DNA of 64,000 nt from Serinicoccus chungangensis (GTDB lineage: Bacteria; Actinomycetota; Actinomycetes; Actinomycetales; Dermatophilaceae): the NCBI RefSeq assembly GCF_001483745.1, contig NZ_LQBL01000003.1:1425-65424 (forward strand), in the 5' to 3' direction. Of the stretch, positions 1-8,776 are shown piece after piece; the first letter of the stretch is position 1, and every line of letters starts with the position of its first letter. Under the pieces are notes generated by a model. It was given only the letters and a program-made list of their open reading frames with translations, was not told where the DNA came from and did not search any database. The position numbers were made by a program, and so were the translations under genes.

Positions 1-1
1 C

Positions 2-421
2 TGGGACCGCTCGCAGATGATCAGCGGCGCCGAGATCCTGGACAAGCTGCGCACCGGCTACGACCTCACCCCGCAACCGGACGAGTCCCGCGGCAGCGCA
101 CCGGCCGAGCTCTTCGACGTCCGGCCCCTGGGTGCCGCACCCGGCAGCGAACCGCTCGGCACCGTCGGCGCCATCGCGTCGGTGACGATGCCGTTCTGCG
201 GCAGCTGCGACCGCGTCCGGCTCACCGCCGACGGCATGATCCGCAACTGCCTGTTCGCCGCCGGGGAGACCGATCTGCGGACCCCCCTGCGCGAGGGCGC
301 CTCGGACGACGAGCTGGCCGCGCTGCTGCGGGCCTCGATCACCGCCAAGCTGCCCGGGCACGGCATCAACCAGCCCGACTTCCTGCAGCCGCCGCGGCCC
401 ATGAGCGCCATCGGCGGCTGA
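2..421 (+). CDS. moaA: GTP 3',8-cyclase MoaA, C-terminal part (5' end outside window)
   Basis: This is the C-terminal part of MoaA, the radical-SAM enzyme that converts GTP to the cyclic precursor in the first step of molybdenum cofactor synthesis. The frame is open from the window edge, so the gene is cut by the window and is not a fragment. The second iron-sulfur site is visible as FCGSCDRVRLTADGMIRNC, a C-x2-C-x13-C pattern that binds GTP in this family. The protein ends in Gly-Gly, the conserved MoaA tail. The N-terminal radical-SAM CxxxCxxC motif must lie upstream. It converges on moaD with 6 bp between the stops and supplies the cofactor for the adjacent nitrate reductase. Confidence 0.93.
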   Translation, partial: WDRSQMISGAEILDKLRTGYDLTPQPDESRGSAPAELFDVRPLGAAPGSEPLGTVGAIASVTMPFCGSCDRVRLTADGMIRNCLFAAGETDLRTPLREGASDDELAALLRASITAKLPGHGINQPDFLQPPRPMSAIGG

Positions 422-427
422 GACCGG

Positions 428-667
428 TCAGCCGCCGGCGAAGGGCGGCAGCACGTCCAGGACGGCGTCCTGGGCCAGGTGTAGGGACCGGTCGCTGACG
501 TAGCGACCCTCGTGCAGCACCGAGCTGCAGGAGAGCACGCGGGCGAGCTCGGCGCCATGCAGCTCGGCGAGCTGGTCGAGCAGGCTGCCCAGGTTGTCGG
601 CGGGCACCTGCTCGCTCTGGGTGCCGGCCGCTTCTGCCGCAGCGGCGAAGTACCTCACGGTCGCCAT
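428..667 (-). CDS. moaD: Molybdopterin synthase small subunit MoaD (ThiS family)
   Basis: A 79-residue ubiquitin-fold sulfur carrier, close to the usual MoaD length. It ends LPPFAGG; the terminal Gly-Gly becomes the thiocarboxylate that donates sulfur to the cofactor precursor. The start ATG is preceded by a purine-rich AAGGAAGGG. It is the last gene of the long minus-strand nar unit, directly after mobA with a 3-bp gap. No moaE is visible here, so the large synthase subunit must be encoded elsewhere. A ThiS paralogue is the only real alternative, and the context favours MoaD. Confidence 0.9.
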   Translation of the reverse strand: MATVRYFAAAAEAAGTQSEQVPADNLGSLLDQLAELHGAELARVLSCSSVLHEGRYVSDRSLHLAQDAVLDVLPPFAGG

Positions 668-670
668 CGT

Positions 671-1351
671 CTATCCCTTCCTTTGCGGTTCATCCGTCGT
701 CATCGACCCACCCCGCAGGCGATGTTCCCAGTCCCGGGCGTCGGCCCAGGTGTCCACGTCCCCGAGGTGCTCCCGCCCGGACTCCTCGTCCTGCCAGCGC
801 AGGTCGGCGACGAGACGGCGGACCGAGACGTCGCGAGCCTGCCCCAGCTGGCCCAGCGCCCTCTCCAGCGAGACCCGGCGGTAGACGGCCAGCAGCCACT
901 GCCGGTGACCCTGAGCGTCCTGGTGACCGACGGCGTCGACGTGATCCGCCGCGACGTCCAACGAAGCGCGCAGCGCGGCCAGCGCGACCGCGGCACCGGG
1001 CTGGTCGACCGCCACGACTGCTACCCAGTCGGGTGACGGAGCACCAGCCTGTCCTCCGCTCGGGCCGTGGACGCCCCCGTCGCCCTCGGCGCCGCCGCGC
1101 AGCGCTGCCAGTCCCGCGGCGATGCCGGCGACCGGGCCCCCGTCGGGGGGCTCCTCCACCGCCCGGAGCACGCCCGGTGGCACAGGAGTGTCGCCCACGA
1201 CCACCACCCGGCCCCCGAGCAGCGGCTTGGCGTCGAGCACCCGTGCCAGCAACGACCGGCCGCCCACCTCCAGCGCCGCCTTGTCCCGGCCCCCGAGCCG
1301 CTTTCCGCGGCCGCCGGCCAGGACCAGGAGGTCCACGACCTGTCCGGGCAC
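671..1351 (-). CDS. mobA: Molybdenum cofactor guanylyltransferase MobA
   Basis: A nucleotidyltransferase that adds GMP to molybdopterin, giving the MGD cofactor NarG needs. The N-terminus carries the signature LAGGRGKRLGGRDKAAL, followed by DGGPVAGIAAGL and VAVDQPG, the latter in the place of the usual CDxP motif. I chose the GTG start 2 bp after the cupin stop because the signature then begins about 8 residues in; longer versions only add a low-complexity Arg-rich stretch that overlaps the cupin gene. The predicted length is 226 residues. It sits in the nar operon between the cupin and moaD genes, so cofactor supply is probably co-expressed with the reductase. Confidence 0.85.
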   Translation of the reverse strand: MPGQVVDLLVLAGGRGKRLGGRDKAALEVGGRSLLARVLDAKPLLGGRVVVVGDTPVPPGVLRAVEEPPDGGPVAGIAAGLAALRGGAEGDGGVHGPSGGQAGAPSPDWVAVVAVDQPGAAVALAALRASLDVAADHVDAVGHQDAQGHRQWLLAVYRRVSLERALGQLGQARDVSVRRLVADLRWQDEESGREHLGDVDTWADARDWEHRLRGGSMTTDEPQRKG

Positions 1352-1353
1352 GG

Positions 1354-1737
1354 TCAGGAGTCCGGGAGCGAGAGCGCGAGCAGGCAGACGCTGTCCACGG
1401 CGGCGGTGACCTCGTGCCGCTCCGACGGTATGACGCACGCCGTACCCGCGGGCAGGGTGTGCGACGCCCCTTCGCTGGCCAAGGTCACCCGGCCGGAGAG
1501 GCAGAGCAGGGAGGCCGGGCCGGGCGCGTCGTGCTCGGGCAGGCCGCCGCCGGCGGGCAGACCGAGCAGGATCAGGCTCTGCCCGGGCTGGCGCACGACC
1601 GCCCGCACCGCCCGGCCGCTGCCGGTGGAGCGAGCCTGGTCCAGGAGCGCCTCACCCTCCGCGCGCAGGTCGACGACCGCCGAGGTGCCCTGAGCGCGGG
1701 ACCGACCGGGCTCCTCGAGCACGGGGTGCTCGTTCAT
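1354..1737 (-). CDS. Small cupin-domain protein in the nar operon
   Basis: A 127-residue single-domain cupin. The barrel is recognisable from GGGLPEHDAPGPASLLCLSG and a second strand region around LPAGTACVIPSERHEV, with His and Glu residues that could hold a metal. Its ATG overlaps the narI stop (ATGA), so it is translated with the reductase genes. Function is unknown. A role in metal or cofactor handling, or in sensing for the nitrate reductase, is only inferred from position. It does not match any nar subunit, and single cupins of this kind are often annotated as hypothetical. Confidence 0.7.
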   Translation of the reverse strand: MNEHPVLEEPGRSRAQGTSAVVDLRAEGEALLDQARSTGSGRAVRAVVRQPGQSLILLGLPAGGGLPEHDAPGPASLLCLSGRVTLASEGASHTLPAGTACVIPSERHEVTAAVDSVCLLALSLPDS

Positions 1738-2480
1738 TGGACCCGCTCCCAGCCACGCTTCTGCGCCCGGGTGCCGGTCGCCGTCCCAGGCCGCTCGTCA
1801 CGGCTGCGGTAGACGATGTAGGGCCGGGTGAAGTAGCCGATCGGTGCGGAGAAGACGTGCACCAGACGGGTGAAGGGCCACATCGCGAAGAGCAGGAAGG
1901 CGAGCAGGGCGTGCAGCTGGAAGCCGATCGGTGCGCCCTCCATGAGCGAGGCGTCCGGCTGGAACCAGAAGATCTGCCGGAACCACGGCGAGACGCCGTC
2001 GCGGTAGTTGTAATGGTCGCCGGCGATACCCAGGTTCAGCAGGGTGCCCGCGATGGTGTTCCACATGCCGAGCACGATGACCACGGCGAGCACGGCATAC
2101 ATGACCTTGTCGTTGACCGTCGTCGCGCGGAAGACCGGCCCGACCGTGCGCCGCCGGTAGACGAGGATGGCCAGCCCGACCAGGCAGGCGATCCCCGCCG
2201 GCAGGCCGCCGGCGAGCGCGACGATGTGATACAGCTCCTGGCTCATCCCGGCCCGCTCGGTCCAGCTCTGCGGCACGATCAGCCCCATGAAGTGGCCGAC
2301 CGCCACGAAGAGGATGCCGAAGTGGAACAGCGGGCTACCGATTCGCAGCAGCTTGTCCTCGTAGAGCTGGGAGCTTCGGGTGGTCCACCCGAACTTGTCG
2401 TAGCGGTAGCGCCAGACGTGGCCCACGACGAAGGTCGCCAGGCAGATGTAAGGGAAGATCACCCAGAGAAAGGTGCTCAT
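1734..2480 (-). CDS. narI: Respiratory nitrate reductase gamma subunit NarI
   Basis: The membrane cytochrome b subunit, which takes electrons from quinol and passes them to NarH. It is 248 residues with about five hydrophobic segments, matching the family. Candidate haem ligands are the His pair near residues 53 and 63 (FHFGILF, VGHFMGL) and two His near the C-terminus (LHALLAF, RLVHVFSAP). The start ATG overlaps the narJ stop (ATGA) and has a GTAGGAG ribosome site, which excludes a longer reading frame upstream. Confidence 0.95.
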   Translation of the reverse strand: MSTFLWVIFPYICLATFVVGHVWRYRYDKFGWTTRSSQLYEDKLLRIGSPLFHFGILFVAVGHFMGLIVPQSWTERAGMSQELYHIVALAGGLPAGIACLVGLAILVYRRRTVGPVFRATTVNDKVMYAVLAVVIVLGMWNTIAGTLLNLGIAGDHYNYRDGVSPWFRQIFWFQPDASLMEGAPIGFQLHALLAFLLFAMWPFTRLVHVFSAPIGYFTRPYIVYRSRDERPGTATGTRAQKRGWERVQ

Positions 2481-3241
2481 CGGGGGGCTCCTACGGGGAT
2501 GGTCGGGCCGAGAGACTGGGGGGTGTGCGGTGCGCTGCCGGGGGGCGCGCACCCGTCGGCCGGGGGTGTGCGTAGGCCGTCGAGAGCGGGGTCCATGGCG
2601 TAGGGCGCGTCGTCGATCCCGACCGTCTCCTGCGGCGGTCCTTGGGCGATGAGCCGCGCGAGGGCCTGCTCGTCGTCGCCGTCGAGGTCGGGCAGGGTGG
2701 CCCGAAGGGCCGCGACCACGTCCAACCAGGGTGAGCCGCGCCGGTCCAGGGCCCGCCGGAGGAGCTCGATGCCGACCCGATGGTCGTTGAGGACCTTCCA
2801 GGCCGTGTCGGGGGCGACGGTCGCGCCGAACTCCAGCACGACGGGCAGGTAGTCAGGGAGCTCTGCATCGGCGTCGTCCAGCTCGACCCCGTGCTGGCGG
2901 TAGAGCTGCTTGAACTGCACCAGTGCCACGCCCCGGTTGCGGGTGTCCCCGTGCAGGAAGTAGGTCAGGTGCAGGGCGCACTTGCGGGTGACGTCGAAGG
3001 TGTCCACGTAGTCGCGTTGCAGCTCGGGCAAGCCTACGGTCTCCGCATGGTCGAGGAACCGGGCCAGCGGCTCGCCCGCCGACCGCGGCAGAGACGCGGC
3101 CACGTCCCGGAGCGCCGCTAGGCGCTCGGGCAGGTCCTCGCGGGGGTAGTCCAGCAGCATCGAGCACAGCTGCCAGGTGTCGGCCTGCGTCCGCGCGTCG
3201 AACCGGGGGCTGCTGCGCCGGTGGCGCCGCCAGGGCATCAT
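2477..3241 (-). CDS. narJ: Nitrate reductase assembly chaperone NarJ
   Basis: A TorD/NarJ-type chaperone that holds apo-NarG until the molybdenum cofactor is inserted; it acts in the cytoplasm. Typical sequences include LLDYPREDLPERL and LQRDYVDTFDVTRKCALHLT, followed by YFLHGDTRNRG, which is strongly conserved in NarJ. At 254 residues it is slightly long, with an acidic and Pro-rich tail. The gene starts with two consecutive Met codons overlapping the narH stop and ends in an ATGA overlap with narI, as expected for a tightly coupled narGHJI operon. Confidence 0.95.
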   Translation of the reverse strand: MMPWRRHRRSSPRFDARTQADTWQLCSMLLDYPREDLPERLAALRDVAASLPRSAGEPLARFLDHAETVGLPELQRDYVDTFDVTRKCALHLTYFLHGDTRNRGVALVQFKQLYRQHGVELDDADAELPDYLPVVLEFGATVAPDTAWKVLNDHRVGIELLRRALDRRGSPWLDVVAALRATLPDLDGDDEQALARLIAQGPPQETVGIDDAPYAMDPALDGLRTPPADGCAPPGSAPHTPQSLGPTIPVGAPR

Positions 3242-5016
3242 CGCTGCTGCCCTTCGTCGGCGCCGGCGACGTTGTCCGGCCGTGCCTGGCCGTCCCCGAG
3301 CACGGACCGGTCGGCGGTGGGCTGGTGCGGGCTGCCGCCACCCGAGGGGGACTCGACGCCCTCCTGGCGCTGGGGGAAGAGACCCTCGGGTATGCCGCGC
3401 CCGTCCCAGTTGAGCAGGTTGACGCGACCGCGCTTGGCGCCGCCGGAGACCAGGGTTTCCGACTGGGCCCGCTCCTGGAGCATCTTGAGGTTCTCCACCG
3501 CGACCGGGGTGACGGCGCCGCGGCCCGAGCCTTCGCCGAACGGGCCGGAGGAGTCGAGCAGCTCGTCGTCGAAGGAGCTCACGGGGCAGTCGGTGGCCAG
3601 CTCCTCCAGGGCGTGCGCCTGCTCCCCGTGGGCGGTCGGGATGACGTAGCGGTCGCCGTACTTGGCAATCGCCAGGAGGCGGAACATCTCGTACATCTCC
3701 TCCTCCTCCATACCGACGGCCTCGGCGATGTGCGCCTGGGGGTCGCGGCCCAGGTTGATGTCGCGCATGTAGGACCGCATCGCAGCCAGGCGGCGCAGCA
3801 CCTCCTGGACCGGACGGGTGTCGCCGGCGGTGAAGAGGTTGGCGAGGTACTCGACCGGGATGCGCAGCGCGTCGATGGCGGCGAAGAGGTTGTCCTTGTC
3901 CTCGGCGTCGTAACCGGTGTCCTTGATGACATCGACGACCGGCGACAGCGGCGGGATGTACCAGACCATCGGCATCGTGCGGTACTCCGGGTGCAGGGGC
4001 AGCGCGACCTTGTAGTCGGTGATGAGCTTGAGGACGGGGCTCTTCTTGGCCGCCTCGATCCAGTCGCCGGGGATGCCCGCACGCTCGGCCTCGCGCTGGA
4101 CCGCCGGGTCACGGGGGTCGAGGAAGACGCTGCGCTGGGCCTCGTAGAGGTCGTGCTCGTCCTCGACCGCGGCGGCCTCGAGGACCCTGTCGGCGTCGTA
4201 GAGCATGAGGCCGATGTAGCGCAGCCGGCCCACGCAGGTCTCGGCGCACACGGTCGGGATGCCGACCTCCACGCGTGGGTAGCAGAAAGTGCACTTCTCT
4301 GCCTTGCCGGTCTTGTGGTTGAAGTAGACCTTCTTGTAGGGGCAGCCGGTGACGCACATGCGCCAGCCACGGCACCTGTCCTGGTCGACCAGCACGATGC
4401 CGTCCTCCTCGCGCTTGTAGATGGCACCGGAGGGGCAGGAGGCAGCGCAGCTGGGGTTGAGGCAGTGCTCACAGATCCGCGGGAGGTAGAACATGAAGGT
4501 CTGCTCGAACTCGAACTTCACCTTGTCCTCGATGCCTTTGAGCATCGGGTCCGTGGCGGCGTGCTCGGTGGAACCCCCGAGGTCGTCGTCCCAGTTGGCC
4601 GACCACTCGATGTTGATGTGCTTGCCCGAGATGAGCGACTTGGGCCGCGCGACGGGGAAGGTGTCCTGCGCCGGGGCGTTGAGCAGCGTCTCGTAGTCGT
4701 AGGTCCAGGGCTCGTAGTAGTCCTGGATCGAGGGCATCTTGGGGTTGGAGAAGATGTTGAGCATCTTGTTGATGCGTCCGCCGGCGCGCAGCTTGAGCCG
4801 GCCGTTGTCGGCCCGGATCCAGCCGCCCTTCCACTCCTCCTGGTCCTCGTATCCCCGGGGGTAGCCCAGGCCCGGTCGGGTCTCGACGTTGTTGAACCAG
4901 ACGTACTCGGTGCCCTGACGGTTGGTCCACGCCTGCTTGCAGGTGACCGAACAGGTGTGGCACCCGATGCACTTGTCCAGGTTCATGACCATGGCCATCT
5001 GTGCCATGACGCGCAT
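3238..5016 (-). CDS. narH: Respiratory nitrate reductase beta subunit NarH
   Basis: The iron-sulfur electron-transfer subunit. The first ferredoxin-type site is CIGCHTCSVTC, Cys 16 to 26, and further cysteine groups follow at CEHCLNPSCAASC, CRGWRMCVTGC and CTFCYPRVEVGIPTVC. The Trp in CRGWRMC replaces a Cys, as in other NarH proteins where it marks the [3Fe-4S] cluster. At 592 residues it is longer than E. coli NarH (512) because of a C-terminal extension of low conservation rich in Gly, Pro and Asp. A GAGG lies about 12 bases before the chosen ATG; later ATGs would be further away. It lies 43 bp after narG. Confidence 0.96.
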   Translation of the reverse strand: MRVMAQMAMVMNLDKCIGCHTCSVTCKQAWTNRQGTEYVWFNNVETRPGLGYPRGYEDQEEWKGGWIRADNGRLKLRAGGRINKMLNIFSNPKMPSIQDYYEPWTYDYETLLNAPAQDTFPVARPKSLISGKHINIEWSANWDDDLGGSTEHAATDPMLKGIEDKVKFEFEQTFMFYLPRICEHCLNPSCAASCPSGAIYKREEDGIVLVDQDRCRGWRMCVTGCPYKKVYFNHKTGKAEKCTFCYPRVEVGIPTVCAETCVGRLRYIGLMLYDADRVLEAAAVEDEHDLYEAQRSVFLDPRDPAVQREAERAGIPGDWIEAAKKSPVLKLITDYKVALPLHPEYRTMPMVWYIPPLSPVVDVIKDTGYDAEDKDNLFAAIDALRIPVEYLANLFTAGDTRPVQEVLRRLAAMRSYMRDINLGRDPQAHIAEAVGMEEEEMYEMFRLLAIAKYGDRYVIPTAHGEQAHALEELATDCPVSSFDDELLDSSGPFGEGSGRGAVTPVAVENLKMLQERAQSETLVSGGAKRGRVNLLNWDGRGIPEGLFPQRQEGVESPSGGGSPHQPTADRSVLGDGQARPDNVAGADEGQQR

Positions 5017-5059
5017 GTTGTCTCTTTTCCTCAGGTCGGTATGTCGTGCGTCGGGTGGT

Positions 5060-8000
5060 TCAGTACTTCACCGGGGCGGTGCGCCGGCGGATGACCGTGA
5101 CCTCGTCACGGTTGCTGCCGATGGGCCCGATGTAGTTGAAGAAGTAGGAGAACTGGGCGTAGCCGCCGACGATGTGGCTCGGCTTGAGCAGGATCCGCGT
5201 GAGGCTGTTGTGGATGCCGCCGCGCTTGTTGTCGGTCTCGGTCAGCGGCACGTCGATGAGCCGGTCCTGGGCGTGGTGCATGAAGACCGTGCCCTCGGGC
5301 ATGCGGTGGCTGACGATGGCCCGGCAGGCGACCACGCCGTTGCGGTTGACCGCCTCGATCCAGTCGTTGTCCCGCACGCCGATCTTGGCCGCGTCCACGT
5401 CGGACATCCAGATGGTCTGACCGCCGCGCGAGAGCGAGAGCATGAACAGGTTGTCCTGGTACTCGCTGTGGATGGACCACTTGCTGTGCGGGGTCAGGTA
5501 GCGGACCGCGACCGCGACCGCACCGTCGTGGTCGCTCTGCTGACCGACCGGGTCCTCGCCGAAGAGCGTGGTCATGTTCAGCGGCGGCCGGTAGGTCGGC
5601 AGCGACTCGCCCATCCCCTGCACCCAGTCGTGGTCGAGGTAGAAGTGCTGCCGGCCGGTCAGGGTGTGGAACGGTTTGGAGCGTTCGATGTTGATCGTGA
5701 ACGGTGCGTAGCGCCGCCCTCCGCTCTCCGAACCGGACCACTCCGGGGAGGTGATGACCGGTACCGGCGCGGCCTGGGTGTCGGCGAAGGTGATCTGCTT
5801 GCCCTCGTGCTCGGCCGACAGGTCGTGCAGCTGGGTGCCAGTCCGCTTCTCCAGGAAACGGAACCCCTGCGTCGCCAGGTGGCCGTTGCTGACCCCGGAC
5901 AGGTGCATGATCGCATCGGCGACCTGGATGTCGGTCTCGATCTTCGGTTGCCCGTCCGCGACGCCACCGCGGACGGTGCCGTTGCGTCGGCGCAGGATGT
6001 CGATCTCGCGGCCGACCTCGTACTTCACGCCCTTGGTCAGCATGCCGACCCTCTCCAGCAGCGGGCCGATCGAGGTCATCTTCTCGTAGACGGCGGTGTA
6101 GTCGCGCTCGACCTCGGCGACCACCGGCATGGTGCGTCCCGGGACCGGCTCGACCTCGCCGGTGCGCCAGTCCTGGACCCGGCCGTGCACGGTCGCCATC
6201 GCCTCCGGGGTGTCGTGCCACAGCGGTTTGGTCACGACGTCCTTGCGGGTGCCCAGGTGCTCGACCGCCAGCTCGGAGAAGCGCCGGGCGATGGCCTTCC
6301 ACGCCTCCCAGTCGCTCTTGGCCTGCCACGGCGGGGCGATCGCAGGGTTGAAGGAGTGGATGAACGGGTGCATGTCCGTGGTGTTGATGTCGTGCTTCTC
6401 GTACCACGTCGCGGCCGGGAGCACGACGTCGGAGAAGAGCGTGGAGCTGGTCATCCGGAAGTCGAGCGTCAGCAGCAGGTCGAGCTTGCCCTCGCCGGCC
6501 TGCTCGGGCCAGGCCACGTCCTGCGGCCGGTGCTCTGGTGAGGCCTGCGTCGCCTTCACCGCATGGTCGGTGCCCAGCAGGTGCTTGAGGAAGTACTCGT
6601 TGCCCTTGGCCGAGGAGCCGAGCAGGTTGGAGCGCCACAGCGACAGGACCCGGGGGTAGTTGTCCGGGTGCTCCGGGTCCTCCACGGCGAACCGCAGCGT
6701 GCCGTCCTTGAGGCGGCTGGCCACGTAGTCTGCGGCGGCCATGCCGGCCTCGGCGGCCTCGTCGGCGACCTGCAGGGAGCTCCGGTCGAACTGCGGGTAG
6801 GACGGGACCCAGCCCAGCCGGACCGCCTGGGCGAGCAGGTCCATCGTGGACCGGCCGGTGAAGGCGCCGGTCGCGCCGTTGACCGCGTCGGCGTCGAAGG
6901 TGTCGTAGCGGTACTGGCTGGTGTGGACGTACCAGTACGCGGTCTGGTTCATGTGTCGCGGTGGGCGCACCCAGTCCAACGCGAAGGCGAGGTGCTGGAA
7001 CCCCATGATCGGGCGGACCTTCTCCTGGCCGACGTAGTGCGCCCAGCCACCGCCGTTGCGGCCCTGGCAGCCGGTGATCGAGGTCAGCACCAGCAGGGCC
7101 CGGTAGATCTGGTCGGAGTGGTACCAGTGGTTGATGCCGGCGCCCATGAGGATCATGCCGCGACCCTGCGTGTCGATGGCGTTCTGGGCCCACTCCCGGC
7201 CGATGCGGATGATCTGCTCGGCCGGGACGCCGGTGATCTCGGCCGCCCAGGCGGGGGTGGCGGGGGCCGAGGGGTCGTCGTAACCGGACGGCCAGGTGCC
7301 GGGCAGCCCGTCGCGGCCCACGCCGTACTGGGCGAGCAGGAGGTCCATGACCGTGGTGACCAGCCGGTCCCCGACCCGGCGGACCGGGACGCCGCGGCGC
7401 TCCAGCACCTGATGGCCCTCGAGGTTGTCGAAACGTGGCAGCGCGACCTCGACCGCCTCGGCGGTGCCGCCGTAGAGCGAGAGCACCGGGCGGATGTCGC
7501 CGAGGTCGAGGTTCCAGCGGCCTTCGCCCTCGTCGCCGAAGCGGTGGCCGATCGACCCGTTCGGGATCGCGACCTCACCGGTGGCCCCGTCGAGGACCGC
7601 CGGCTTCCACATGGCGTTCTCGCTGCCCGCCTCGGGGTGGCCCTCCAGGTCGCCCGCGACGAGGAACTTGCCCGGACGGTAGCTCCCGTCACCGGCGTCG
7701 TCGAGCGTCACGAGGTAGGGCAGGTCGGTGAAGCGCTGGTTGTAGTCGGTGAAGAAGTCAACCTGGCGGTCGACGAAGAACTCGCGGAGGACGACGTGCC
7801 CCATACCCATCGCGAGCGCGCCGTCGGTGCCGGGGGCGGAGGCGACCCACTCGTCGGCGAACTTGACGTTGTCGGCGTAGTCGGGCGCGACCGCGATGAC
7901 CTTCTGGCCGCGGTAGCGCGCCTCGACCATCCAGTGTGCGTCGGGGGTGCGGGTCAGCGGGACGTTGGAGCCCCACATGATCAGGTAGCCGGCGTCCCAC

Positions 8001-8776
8001 CAGTCACCGGACTCCGGGACGTCGGTCTGGTCGCCGAACATCTGCGGCGAGGCGTTGGGCAGGTCGGCGTACCAGTCGTAGAAGGACAGCATCGGCGCGC
8101 CGATGAGCTCGTGGAAACGGGCGCCGGAGGCGTAGGAGACCGGTGACATCGCCGGGATCGGGGAGAAGCCGGCGACCCGGTCGGGGCCGAAGCGCTTGAT
8201 CGTGTAGACGTGGGCGGCGGCCACGAGGTCGACGACCTCCTCCCAGCTGGCCCGCACCAGCCCCCCCTTGCCGCGTGCCGTCTTGTAGGCCCGTGCCTTC
8301 TCCTCGTCCTGGACGATCGAGGCCCAGGCCAGCACGGGGTCGCCGTACTGCTGGCGGGCGGCTCGGAACATCTCCAGCAGGGTGCCGCGCACGTAGGGGT
8401 AGCGCACCCGGGTCGGGCTGTAGGTGTACCAGGAGAAGGCGGCACCCCGGGGGCAGCCGCGCGGCTCGTACTCCGGCCGGTCCGCGCCGGCCGAGGGGTA
8501 GTCGGTCTGCTGCGCCTCCCAGGTGATGATCCCGTCCTTGACGTAGACCTTCCAGGAGCAGGACCCGGTGCAGTTGACACCGTGCGTGGAGCGGACGACC
8601 TTGTCGTGGCTCCAGCGGTCGCGGTAGAAGGAGTCGCCGCTGCGGCCGCCCTCCAGGCTCAGGGTCCGCCGGTCCTGCGAGACCTGGCCCCGGGTGAAGA
8701 ACCGCCTGGTCCCGACCAGCGCCTCGCTCAGGGGGCCGTCAAGACCGGCGGCGGGACGCTCGTGGATGTCCGTCAT
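5060..8776 (-). CDS. narG: Respiratory nitrate reductase alpha subunit NarG
   Basis: The catalytic Mo-bis-MGD subunit that reduces nitrate to nitrite on the cytoplasmic side. It is 1238 residues, the usual length. The N-terminal [4Fe-4S] site uses His65, Cys69, Cys73 and Cys108 (STHGVNCTGSCSWKV, RGCPRGAAFSW). The molybdenum-binding Asp is near residue 238 in SFYDWYADLPNASPQ, followed by the conserved QTDVPES. The early TRRFFTRG resembles the vestigial twin-arginine motif that binds NarJ. Its ATG overlaps the stop of the upstream regulator gene, so the two are translationally coupled. Confidence 0.98.
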   Translation of the reverse strand: MTDIHERPAAGLDGPLSEALVGTRRFFTRGQVSQDRRTLSLEGGRSGDSFYRDRWSHDKVVRSTHGVNCTGSCSWKVYVKDGIITWEAQQTDYPSAGADRPEYEPRGCPRGAAFSWYTYSPTRVRYPYVRGTLLEMFRAARQQYGDPVLAWASIVQDEEKARAYKTARGKGGLVRASWEEVVDLVAAAHVYTIKRFGPDRVAGFSPIPAMSPVSYASGARFHELIGAPMLSFYDWYADLPNASPQMFGDQTDVPESGDWWDAGYLIMWGSNVPLTRTPDAHWMVEARYRGQKVIAVAPDYADNVKFADEWVASAPGTDGALAMGMGHVVLREFFVDRQVDFFTDYNQRFTDLPYLVTLDDAGDGSYRPGKFLVAGDLEGHPEAGSENAMWKPAVLDGATGEVAIPNGSIGHRFGDEGEGRWNLDLGDIRPVLSLYGGTAEAVEVALPRFDNLEGHQVLERRGVPVRRVGDRLVTTVMDLLLAQYGVGRDGLPGTWPSGYDDPSAPATPAWAAEITGVPAEQIIRIGREWAQNAIDTQGRGMILMGAGINHWYHSDQIYRALLVLTSITGCQGRNGGGWAHYVGQEKVRPIMGFQHLAFALDWVRPPRHMNQTAYWYVHTSQYRYDTFDADAVNGATGAFTGRSTMDLLAQAVRLGWVPSYPQFDRSSLQVADEAAEAGMAAADYVASRLKDGTLRFAVEDPEHPDNYPRVLSLWRSNLLGSSAKGNEYFLKHLLGTDHAVKATQASPEHRPQDVAWPEQAGEGKLDLLLTLDFRMTSSTLFSDVVLPAATWYEKHDINTTDMHPFIHSFNPAIAPPWQAKSDWEAWKAIARRFSELAVEHLGTRKDVVTKPLWHDTPEAMATVHGRVQDWRTGEVEPVPGRTMPVVAEVERDYTAVYEKMTSIGPLLERVGMLTKGVKYEVGREIDILRRRNGTVRGGVADGQPKIETDIQVADAIMHLSGVSNGHLATQGFRFLEKRTGTQLHDLSAEHEGKQITFADTQAAPVPVITSPEWSGSESGGRRYAPFTINIERSKPFHTLTGRQHFYLDHDWVQGMGESLPTYRPPLNMTTLFGEDPVGQQSDHDGAVAVAVRYLTPHSKWSIHSEYQDNLFMLSLSRGGQTIWMSDVDAAKIGVRDNDWIEAVNRNGVVACRAIVSHRMPEGTVFMHHAQDRLIDVPLTETDNKRGGIHNSLTRILLKPSHIVGGYAQFSYFFNYIGPIGSNRDEVTVIRRRTAPVKY

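Noticed and set aside
3325-8146. Long open frames on the plus strand opposite narH and narG
   Set aside because: These are high-GC antisense shadows rich in Val, Leu, Arg and Gly, with no family motifs, lying fully over well-identified genes.
8680-8776. Twin-arginine export signal on NarG
   Set aside because: TRRFFTRG is a vestigial motif without a hydrophobic region or cleavage site, as in cytoplasm-facing NarG.
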